The notes below the pieces were generated by a model. That model saw only the letters and a list, made by a program, of their open reading frames with translations. It was not told the DNA's origin and searched no databases. The position numbers and the translations under genes were made by a program. Positions 38,020 through 48,199 of a DNA stretch of 64,000 bases are shown one piece after another (within the stretch, counting starts at the first letter, position 1; every line of letters begins with the position of its first letter). The stretch comes from Cycas panzhihuaensis (lineage: Eukaryota; Cycadophyta), in the NCBI GenBank assembly GCA_023213395.1, contig CM041465.1, positions 72,547,741 to 72,611,740 of the forward strand, written 5' to 3'.

Positions 38020-40555
38020 ACTAAAATATCCAAAATGTATTATTTCTATATGGATTAAAGAAAAACCTATTATCTGTTAAATAAATAATGGAACAATAGT
38101 ATAAAATATTTTTTGATAATGGTAAATGTGAAATTAGTGGTAAGTTAAACAATGAGATGATAGTTATTAAAGGTCAAATGATCAATAATAGATTATTTAA
38201 ACTTATACTTTCTCCATCAATCTAAGTCCTTAATACTTCACTTTCAAATAAAATTATATTTTGGTACCATAGATGTGGACCATCTCAATTGTGAAGGACT
38301 AATTACCTTAAGAAAGAAAATTATAATTATTAAACATCCATTCATACAAGGTAATAATGAAGTATGTGAATATTACATTTATAGCAAACAACATAGAGAA
38401 AACTTTCTAGATTCAGAATTTCAATCAAAATATCCACTATAATTGATATATATAGATTTATATGGTTCTATGAGGACACCAACATTTAGGAATGTCGAAT
38501 TCTTCTTAATTCTTGTTTATGATTTTATTAAAAAAAATTGGGTATATTTCCTTAGAGTGAAGTCTAAAATATTTTTAAGATTTATTAAATTCAAAGTAAT
38601 GGTTGAAAGTAAAAGTATCAAATGTATTTTCATAAGCTACTTAAATAAACAAAAACTTATAGATCATTTAATCCAGTAATAAAGAAAGTTCTTATTAAGT
38701 AGAGATGTGATCTTTGATGAAAATATAATCTTCAAACCTAAAGAAGATAAAGGAAAATAGGTTATAGTTGAAGTTAATTTAAAACCAATTCAAACTTCAC
38801 CATTTATAAGTTCAAGCTTAAATCAGAATTCAAGTTTAACTATGAGTTTATAATCCAACCCAAGTACAGAACAAGTTATAGGTCTAAAATGACTCTTTAA
38901 AAGTCATAATTATAAAGTAATACTTGATAGAAATTTTAATCAAAGTTTCACAAGGTCTCAAGTAAGAGTTAATTTTGTATTAATAACTCAATTAATATAA
39001 AATGATGAACCTTGTTCATTTAAAGAAGTTGTTACAAATAAAAATTAAATTGAACCAATAGAAGTTGAATATTATCCTTTGTATAGAAATGAAACATGGG
39101 ACTTGGTAGAGTTATTTATTGACAATGAATTAATTGGTACAGAGTGGATATACAAAACCAAATACAAAGCTAGAGACTTAATTCATAAATGTATAATAAG
39201 ACTTATAGCAAAGGGATATGCTCAAGAGGAAGGAATTAATTATAAAGAAACCTTTGTTCCTACTTCTAGAATGGATACAATTAGAAGTATCTTATCTTTA
39301 GTTGCTCATCAAGGTTGGATCATATACCATATGGATGTTAAGTTAGCATTTTTTAATGGATATATTAATAAAGAAATCTATATTACTCAATTTCAAGGAT
39401 TCAAAGTTAAAGGACATAAAAACTTAGTATACAAGTTAAAGGATATAAAAACTTAGTATACAAGTTAAAGAAAGTTTTGTATGGAGTAAAACAAGCCCCA
39501 AGTTCTTGGTATTCTAGGATCAATAAATATTTTAAAGATAAAAAATTTTAGGAAAGTCTATCAAACTCAAATATATATGACAAGATTATAGAAACTTCAA
39601 TTTTGATAATTTTTCTTTATGTCGATGATCTGATATACACAAGAAAGAGTGATGAAATAATCTAGAAATTAAAAAATGACCTAAACTCAAAATTCAAAAT
39701 GATAGATTTAGGATAATTATATTATTTTCTTGGCATAAAAAGTATATGAAGTGAAAGTGGTATCCTTATGTCACAAAGCAAATATACTATGGAAATTTTG
39801 AAGAAATTCAGCATAAGTGATTATAAATCAAGTTCTATTCATGTTGAAGTTAAGTAAAAATGAAAATTCTATTTCAATTAATTCTATTTGTATTATCAAA
39901 TTAATAAGAAATATAATTTACTTGATGAATATGTGAACAAATATATCATATGTAATAAATTTAACTTTAAGCTTTATGTTAAAACCCAAAGAAGAAGATT
40001 GGGATGTAGAAAAGAGAATTCTAAAATACATCAAAGAAATATTAAATTATTATAGTATACTTCATGAGATAAATTCAAATTAGTTGGTTATTTATATATA
40101 TATATTTAATAGGAGATATTAAAGATAAAAAATCTATTTCAGCATATATATCTAGCATTGATTTAGTATCAACAGCTTGGAATACAAAAAAATAACTAGT
40201 AGTTTCTTTATCTATAGTAAAAGTTAAGTACAAAGTAGTTGAAGTAGCAACATGAGAAGTGGTGTGGACTAAAAGAATTATAAAAGATCTACATCAACCT
40301 CAATATAAACTGATATTTATCTTCTATGATAATCAAAGTATAATTCAAATGACCAAGAATCTTGTTATGCACAACAAAATAAACCATATTGAAATCAAAC
40401 ATTATTACATCAAAGAATTAATTTAGTATCAATAAATTAAACTTTAATATTGCAAGATAGAAGACCAAGTTGTAGGCATTCTCACCAAAGCATTATCAAA
40501 GGCTAAGTATTTTTAACATAGAGAAAATATTAGTATAATGCCAAATATAAATTAT
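38020..40555 (+). pseudogene. Copia K integrase, RT and RNase H relic
   Basis: Starts in the protease-integrase linker (YGLKKNLLSVK, IFFDNGKCEI near 38100). The integrase zinc region and first half follow (YIDLYGSMRTPTF, WVYFLRVKSK near 38440-38570), then the text jumps to the integrase C-terminus (CIFISYLN), so the second half of the core is deleted. RT from 39079 is well preserved: ETWDLVEL, KGYAQEEGINYKETF, HMDVKLAFFNG and YVDDLIYT near 39617. A 29-bp tandem duplication (39412-39469) shifts the frame. RNase H runs to about 40530 (NKINHIEIKHYYIKE). Confidence 0.92.
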
Positions 40556-40562
40556 AGAGTAC

Positions 40563-40840
40563 TATTAGAATATAATACACATTTATCATATGAAATATAA
40601 TTGGTCAGGTAAAAGGTCATGTATAATTGGTTAATATAGAGGCTAAATATTATTGGATATAAGTGAGGCAAATGATTCTCATATATGACCATAACATGAC
40701 TATATTAAAATGGAATAAGTAAGATATAATCAATGATTATTTATTATAATAGAAATATCATGATACTATTCTATTGAGAGGTATCTCATGATACCAATCT
40801 ATTTATGTGCAATAATACTATGTGGTTTAATTTTCTAATA
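40563..40840 (+). repeat. 3' LTR of copia K
   Basis: Partner of 29051-29330, same termini, followed by the target duplication attac and then by F gag. Confidence 0.92.
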
Positions 40841-40845
40841 ATTAC

Positions 40846-41716
40846 TACTTTTTAAAATAAATTAAATATTGATACTTACTTTAATATTGAATATCAATCA
40901 AATATATAAATAGCATTTAGTTTTCTCAATATGTTAATCAGTGGTAGTGTCATCTTACATATCAAGGGTATTATACTACATTGAAGTAGATATGGGATAT
41001 GGTTATGAATATATTTAAGCATAAGGATAATACTAGAGCCCAGAACTTATGGAGTCAATTATATAACCTAAAAATGACTAGAAAAAAGATGGAAAACATA
41101 TGATATGTGAGAATAATTTAAGATCAACTATTGACTATAGGTGATATCATTCTTAATTCACAGATCATTGCCTATATATTAAGAAGTCTACCACCCTGAT
41201 ATGAGAACTTCACAACCACATTAACTTTATTTCATAAATCATCTATATTAGATATTAATTATTTAAAATCATTATTTATGGAACATGAGCAGATGCTAAA
41301 GCATATACACAATGAATCATATGGAGAGCTATCACGAAAATCAAAAGGTAAGAAGCCCTTTGTTCCAAAGAAAAATATATCTTCTAAATCTATAGTTTAA
41401 AAGGAAAGACTAAGAGCTTCAAAGGGATAATACAAGTCAAAGTGTTATCATTGTGGGAACTTAGATTACATCAAAAAGGATTATTAGGAATAGCAACAAT
41501 AATAACATCAACCCCAACAATAGAGGTAACAACCATGATAATAATAACCACCTAGATAACATGGTCATGTTACAAATATAACAAAAGAAACACCTATTAA
41601 AATTATTAAATGATTATTTATTGCAACATACAAAATAGGTTCAGATGCACTGGATGTTTAGTTCATTGATTCTAGTATATCAAGATACATGACTAGAAGG
41701 TTATAATAATTAAAAT
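40846..41716 (+). pseudogene. Copia F gag C-part and protease start
   Basis: Continues F gag: NLWSQLYNLKM near 41050, ILRSLPP*YENFTTTL near 41180-41225, then a knuckle CYHCGNLDYIKKDY near 41440-41485 (His and last Cys lost). The protease start FIDSSISRYMTR near 41665-41700 is the DSGA box decayed. The frame stops near 41700-41716, where sequence of opposite-strand copia G begins. Confidence 0.87.
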
Positions 41717-41728
41717 AATAACTTGATG

Positions 41729-42259
41729 TGTTGGATATATTCAACACTTTACAAGTGTTACATATGTATAAGGAGGTTAAAATTTTTGTCTTGCTTCAAT
41801 GCAATCTTCCCCTCCAATCTTCTATAGGGGGATCTAAGGGGGGTAGCAGCCCCCTTTGGCAGGGGGGGTGTGCCCCCCTTCCCCTCCTTTGTAAAGTAGA
41901 GGTTTAGGGGTGATAGACCCTTAAGCAAATTTTAGGGTTTAAATAGAAAAAAGAATCAAGGTTGTTCATCATAAAGACCCTAGATCTGACTATTTAGATC
42001 TTGTACCATCTTATGACATTTTTTCTATAACCTAAATTGGGTAATTCTTTGTAGAGTGTATAGAGTGGATGAGTTGATGATGTAAGTTGGGGTTTCATCT
42101 TTGTAATTCTTTAGCTTTTCCTTAGATTAATAAAAGGTCTATGCTTAGACCTAAATCTCCTAGTGTTCTTTATTGTGTGCTTGATTTGTTTATGTTATTT
42201 ATTTTTTGCACATTTAAAGTTCTATTAATATTGCTTTCATAGTTATATTTTGCTCTTCA
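41729..42259 (+). repeat. 5' LTR of copia E
   Basis: Contains C/G-rich blocks near 41815-41890 (GGGGGG/CCCCCC tracts) and a probable polyadenylation/TATA region further on. It pairs with 46345-46884. Small frames inside are not genes. Confidence 0.93.
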
Positions 42260-42359
42260 TTTAGTATCAGAGCTAAAGGTTTTAGTTCTGTGGGAAGCCA
42301 TTTAGTAAGTGGGAGCTTTGTTTGGTGAACTTGAGTGTGATGATCGTAGCAAGTATTAT

Positions 42360-45300
42360 GAAGATGGAGATTGAAAAGTTTAATGGCAAAAACTTTAAGT
42401 TGTGGAAGCTAAAGATGGGAAATATTCTTGTCAAAAAGGACTAATTGACCAATGTAGTAGGAATAAAGCATGTAACTATGCACGGTGAAGGCTAGAAGAA
42501 GCTTGATTAAAAAGCAATCAGTTCAATAAGGTTATACCTTTTAGACATAGTGTTATGGAATGTTACATAGAGCCTACAACCAAAGATTTGTGGATAAAGT
42601 TATAGCTTTGTATCAAATTAAGTCCCTGGTTAATAAGCTATTTCTTTAAAAAGAGTTCTATTCACTCAAGATGAGTGATAGAGATATAGTTGTATATTAT
42701 TTCACTATATTTAATATTGTGGTAAGCCAACTTGCTTTAATTGGGATAATGATGTTTGAAGAAGACAAGTATATTACCTGGTTATGTTCGCTTCCTGATT
42801 CCTAAGGTAAACTTGTGATGACGATTAACAGCAAGGTTGCTCCCACCCTAAAATTTGAAGATGTTATTACTACTCTACTATCAAAATAGATAAGGTAAAA
42901 ATCTTCTAAAGATCATTTAAAAGAAGCATTAGTAGTGAGAGGTTGAATGCTAAATCACGACTAACAAAATCCTAGGAACAGATAGCCAAAATCTAAAGGG
43001 AAATCTAAATCTCTAAGCAGAGGCCCATTGATATGTTAGAGATGTAGGAAGGCTAGCCATATGAAGAGCTAGTGTTGAGTCAAGGCTAACAAGGAAAAAT
43101 CACATGAAGTTACTTCTTCCATGATAGCAAAAGCCTTCGGTGAAGTTGATGGCAATGTTTATTTGGCAACCTCAGGTAAGTTGTTAAATGTTGAGTCTTG
43201 GTTAATTGATTATAGGGATTTACTTCATGTTGCTCCCTATAGGGAGTGGTTTTGTGAATATATAAGTATTAATGGAGGTGAAGTATTTATTAGGGATCAT
43301 TACTTACATAAAATTGTGGGTCATGGAAAGGAGAAGGTTCAATTTGGAGATGTAAGGGTTAAAACTAGCCCTGATGTGAGCCATATTCTTGGTTTAGCTA
43401 TGAGTCTATTGTCTGTTAGTCAATTAGGTGATGCAGGAATAGAAGTGACTTTAAATAAAGATAGTTACAAAATGGTGCAAGGAGCATTGGTATTAACAAG
43501 AAGGGTTCAATTTATAATGTTATACAGGCTTAATGCAAGCACATTATGTGCTAACAATTGTAGTCTAGTTATTACAAAAAGTAGTAATAATATATGTAAG
43601 ACCCAAATATCACTTGCTAGTAAAACTATGTCGTGGCATTAGAGATTGGGCCATATTGGAGAGAAAGGCCTCCATGATTTATTCTCCAAAGGTATGGAAA
43701 AAGATATCTTTGGAATTAATGACTCATTTGATTTTAATTTCTATGAATATTGTATGTATGGAAAATAGAATTTGATTAGTTTTCCTTCAAGCTCAAAGAG
43801 AGCAAAGGGTATTATGCAAGCAAAGGGTATTATGCAATTAGTGCATAGTGATGTTTTTGGACCTGTTAATGTACCCTCATTGGGTAGTTCTAAATTTTTT
43901 GTCTCATTCATAGATGATTTCTTGAGAAAAACATGGCTATATTTTCTTAGGGAGAAATATGAGGTCTTCAAAAAATTCAAATAATTCAAGGCCTTGGTCG
44001 AGAATTAGAGCGATAAGCAGATCAAGGTACTAAAGATTGACAATAGAGGTGAGTTTTACTCAAAGGAGTTTGAGCAGTTCTATAAGCAATATGGAATAAA
44101 AAATCAAAAGATAATTCTCTATATACCATAGCATAACAAAGTTATTGAAAGGATGAATAGGACCTCATTAGAGAGATCAAGAAGTATGTTCAGTGTTGAT
44201 GGATTATAGAAGAAATTCTAGGATAAGGCTATGATGTCTATAAGCTACCTAATAAACATATCACCAACAACTTCTTTAGTGTATAAAACACCTAAAAAAA
44301 ATTGGTCTGGTAAGAAACCATCTCTTAGTCATCTTAAAGTTTTTGGTTGTGAAGCTTTTACGCATGTTCCTAAATAACAGAGGACTAAGATTTATTTCAA
44401 AGCACAAAGGACTATTTTTTATCAGTTATGGTAATGGTGTTAAAGGGTACAAATTTTATAACCTTGAAATATAAAATGTTGTGTATAGTCATGATGTTAT
44501 CTTTAGAGAGGAGTTCAAGTCTCTAATGCAAGATGAAGAACCAAAGAAGGAAGACTCTAAGAAGGTATAATTTGAGGTAAAAGATAAAAATTATATATCA
44601 AAATATAAGTTAGCTAAAGAAGAACTAGCTATAGAGGTAACTCAACTTCAAGAACCCCATATCTGAAGGAGATCAACTTGTGAGAGAAGATAACCTGATA
44701 GGTATATTCCTGAATACTTTCATCACTCCTTTTTTATTTTATCTTCTACAAATGATGATCTAGGAACTATTTGAGAGGATCTGGAGTCAAAAGAGAGTTA
44801 ACTCTAAATGAAGGCTATTCAAGAAGAAATGATAACCTTGGATAAAATAACATATGGGATTTGGTGGATCTACCTAATGGTAGAAAACATGTTGATAACA
44901 AATAGATCTTCAAGAAGAAGTTTTGGGCAGATGGTACTGTGAAAAAGTACAAGGCTCACTTAGTAGCAAAGAGTTATTCCTAGGTTAAGGGAATAGATTT
45001 TGGTGAGGTATTTTCTCTTATTATAAAAATAACTTCAATTAGATTTTTATTGGCTGTAGCAATTGCCTATGACCTTGAGGTGGATTAAATAGATGTGAAG
45101 ACTACATTTCTTCATGGTGACCTTAAGAAATAAATTTATATATTGCAACCTAAAGGTTTTGAAGTTACAAGGAAGGAGAATATGGTGTGTAGGTTAAAGA
45201 AGATATTATATGGCTTGAAATAGTTATTGAGGATGTGGTATTAGTAGTTTGATTCACATATATTGGTAGATGGCTTTGTGCATAACAAAGTAAATCATCG

Positions 45301-45835
45301 TGTCTATTATAAATAAGTTGATGATCACTTTGTTATTCTAGCATTATATGTTGATGATATACTTTTAGTTAGTAACAATAAAGAAATAAATCAACTTGTG
45401 AAAGGCCAACTAGCATCTCATTTTGAGATGAAGGACCTTAGTCTTACATATTGTATTTAGGCATTGAGATTAAAATGGATAGGAGAAATAGGAAGATTTG
45501 GCTTAGCCAAAGATGGCACATTAAGCCAATATTATAGTGATTTAGGTTATAGGATAGTAAACCAGTCAATATTCCTCTTCTTATTAGTTTAAAATTATCA
45601 GTTGAATAATGCCCAAAGACTCACCAAGAAGTTGAAGACATGGAATTTGTCCATTTTGCTAGTGTTGTTGGTAGCCTGATGTATGCAATGATCTACACTT
45701 GACCAAACATTATACATGCAATGAGAGTAGTTAGTAGGTACATGTCAAACCCATGTAGGGAGTATTGGGTGTCTATGAAAAGAATTTTCAAGTATTTGTA
45801 GGGTACATCAAACTATGGAATTTACTATTAAAGAG
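42360..45835 (+). pseudogene. Copia E polyprotein relic (gag to RT)
   Basis: Gag starts MEIEKFNGKNFKLWKLKM near 42365. The CCHC knuckle at 43034-43075 keeps all four ligands but has two stops. The frame 43121-43642 covers protease: the catalytic Asp remains but DSG has become DYR (SWLIDYRD). It continues through the linker (SLLSVSQLG). Integrase follows (RLGHIGEKGLHDL near 43650; FVSFIDDFLRKTW near 43895; NRGEFYSKEF near 44045). RT from about 44800 shows ALYVDDILLV near 45345, and RNase H starts with VVGSLMYAM near 45665. An in-frame 18-bp duplication lies at 43802-43837. Confidence 0.93.
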
Positions 45836-46344
45836 AACCTAAGAGGTTTTGTTGATGTTGATTAGGTTGGAAATATTAACAGTAAAAGATCTACAAGCGG
45901 GTATATTTTCACCCTTTAATGGTTGCGTAGTCAGCTGAATGAGAAAAAAATAAGAAGTTGTGGCACTTTCTAGTATAGAAGCAGGGTATATGGCAGCTAC
46001 CCATATATGTAAGAAAGTAGTTTGGTTACAGAGATTATGCATAGATATTAGCTTTAAGTAGGATGTTGTGAAGATAGATTGTTATAGTCAAAGTGTAATC
46101 TACCTAGCAAAGAACCCCATTTTTCATGCTCGATTAAAGCATATTGATATGCAATTCTATTTTGTGAGAGAAATGGTTCAAGATTATAAAAGATTGCAAT
46201 ATAAGAGAATGTTGTAGACTTATTGAATAAGGTTGTTAACATAGAAAAATTTAAATGGTGTAAAAAGGCAATGGGTGTTTGTGATTTTGGCATTAAGTAG
46301 TTATGTATGCAAATTTCTTGTAAAGTATTCAACAAGTAGAAGAT
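45836..46344 (+). pseudogene. Copia E RNase H end
   Basis: Decayed RNase H C-terminal sequence with remnants such as AEAGYMAATH-like and HARLKHIDMQFYFVREMV-like text near 45980-46175, ending close to the 3' LTR. Minus-strand frames here (45839-46042, 46054-46335) are shadows. Confidence 0.75.
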
Positions 46345-46884
46345 TGTTAGATATGTTAAATACTTTACAAATGTTACATATGTATTAGGGGGTTAAAATT
46401 TTGATCTTTCTTTGGCACAGTTTTCCCTTCCAGCCTCTTACAAGGGGATCCAAGAGGGGTAATAGCCCTCTTTGGCAGGGGGGTGTAGAGGAGGGAGATG
46501 TCTCCCCCCCCCCAAGCGAAGTAGGGATTCGAGGGAAGTAGACCCCGAAGCAAATTTTAAGGTTCAAATAGAAAAGAGAATTAGGGTTATTCATCATAAA
46601 GACCCTAGATCTGACAGTTTAAATCTTCTACCTTCTTATAACATTCTTTATATAACCTAAATTAGATAATTCTTTGTAGAGTATACATAGTGGATGAGTT
46701 AGTGAGATGAGCTAGGGTTTCATCTCTATAATTCTTTAGCTTTTACTCAAATTAATAAAAGGTTTATGCTTAGAGTTGAATCTCTTGATATTCTTTATTG
46801 TGTGCTTGATTTGTTTATGCTATTTGTTCTTTGCATAGTTAAAGTTTTGTTAATATTACTTCCATGGTTATATTTTGCTCTTCA
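46345..46884 (+). repeat. 3' LTR of copia E
   Basis: Partner of 41729-42259. It has a longer C tract (about 46501-46513) and a separate GGCAGGGG block, the main causes of the 9-bp length difference. Confidence 0.93.
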
Positions 46885-47784
46885 TGATGCAGACTTTCAT
46901 TGTTGCCACTCTCTTACTTAGTTAGAGTCAGTAAATTGAATTAAGCCTAGTTTATCAGTCTTAGTGTATTATAGCCCAAGTCTTAATATACCTTTGATGT
47001 ATCTTAAAATTTGTTTGGTAGTATTCAAGTGAATAACCATTAGATTATGTATAAATCTAGAAATAACTCCTATAGAAAAGGATATATCTAGTTTAGTTGT
47101 TATTAAGTAAATAAGGAATTCAACTAGTTGTCTAAAAAGTGTTCTACTTACTTGATGGTTATCGTTATCAGTTATTATAACACAACCTATTTCCATAAGT
47201 GTGGCACAAGAATTACATTATTCCATATTAAATTTCTTAAGAAGATTCATGGTATACTTTGATTGTAAAATAAAGATGTCATTTGTTGCTTAATGAACTT
47301 CTATGCCAAGATAATAATGAAGTGCACCTATATCAGTCAATCTAAAATTATTTTCCATTTGTGTTCACACCTATTTTATAATTTAATAATCATTACTTGT
47401 AACAATCAAATCATCTACTTATACAATAATTATAATAATCAAGTCTTTTTGTTTCTTAATATAAAGACTTGGATCAACTTCACATCTATTAAATGCTTTC
47501 TTTTAGAGATGATAATCTAATCTTATATACTAGGAGGTTCAAGGTACTTGTTTTAAGTTGTATAATCTTATAGAGTAGATATTCCTCTCATTTATTTTTG
47601 CACCCGAGTGGTCATTCTATATAGACTTCTTCATTTAGATCACCATTTATAAAGTCACTTTTTATATCAAGTTGTATAATTTTCCATCTATTTTGTGCTT
47701 CAAGAGTTATAACTATGTGGATAGTTATTAATTTTACTACTGGAGTAAAAGTTTCTTCATAATCAATACTTGTAGTCTGAGTAT
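46885..47784 (-). pseudogene. Copia G RT C-part and RNase H relic
   Basis: Minus strand. It starts at the J insertion with SIDYEETFTPVVKL (about 47770-47730) and AQNRWKI. The catalytic box *VDDLIVT lies near 47405-47430 (YVDD with Tyr lost). Then FLIYLITTKLDISFSIGV and HLNTTKQILRYIKG (46969-47130), and FTDSN plus a KSAS-type RNase H motif at 46890-46960. The rest of RNase H and the 3' LTR are missing. G continues on the other side of J at 53272. Confidence 0.9.
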
Positions 47785-48096
47785 TGAAAGAATGATGGTT
47801 CTAGGAGATAAATCACTCACATGCACACAATGGCAATGAAGAATGAAAAAGAAGATGAAACAAGATATGAGAGCAAGCTTAGAGGTGAGAATGAATAATG
47901 ACTCCCTACTTGAGATTTCTCCTTTCATTATTAAGGGTGAGAATTAGGGTTAAGATTTTTCTGCCTAATGACATGAACCCAAAATTATATCTAAATGCAC
48001 ATAAAGTATATTTCATTAAGAGACTAATTCTAATAATATATCCTAAGGTCACATAATTAATCTACATAAATGACCTTGATACATTAACCTCTTTCA
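47785..48096 (-). repeat. 3' LTR of copia J
   Basis: The left-hand LTR on the plus strand, hence the 3' LTR of a minus-strand element. The polypurine tract lies just inside it. Confidence 0.95.
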
Positions 48097-48199
48097 AACC
48101 CTCCTTAATGGTAGAAGGTCATTTTTAGAAAATCTATTCTATGAGGTCTTCATTTGAGCCTCATTATTACAATGAAATTCTAAATGACACTTTTGTAGG

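Larger units (their letters stand above)
29051..40840 (+). mobile_element. Copia element K, split by a LINE
   Basis: LTRs 29051-29330 (280 bp) and 40563-40840 (278 bp), each TATTAGAA...TTCTAATA. They are flanked by perfect 5-bp duplications attac (29046-29050 and 40841-40845). A primer site GAGTATCAGAGC follows the 5' LTR at about 29331. Gag and protease lie at 30180-31470, and integrase, RT and RNase H at 38020-40555. A LINE (31802-38011) is inserted between them. K itself sits in the gag of copia F. Without the LINE it is about 5.6 kb. Confidence 0.92.
41729..46884 (+). mobile_element. Copia element E, full length
   Basis: LTRs 41729-42259 (531 bp) and 46345-46884 (540 bp), starting TGTTRGATAT and ending TGCTCTTCA. 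They are flanked by identical tgatg (41724-41728 and 46885-46889). The primer-site remnant TAGTATCAGAGC follows the 5' LTR. The interior encodes gag, protease, integrase, RT and RNase H in order on the plus strand. All frames carry stops. It sits exactly at the seam between plus-strand F and minus-strand G. Confidence 0.95.

Noticed and set aside
43121-43642. 173-codon clean frame as an intact host gene
   Set aside because: It is the protease/linker part of copia E. Its active-site DSG is DYR, and the frame is bordered by stops within the same polyprotein.
46385-46660. Proline/glycine-rich frames on both strands
   Set aside because: They fall in the G/C tracts of the 3' LTR of copia E, and the matching 5' LTR does not keep the frames.
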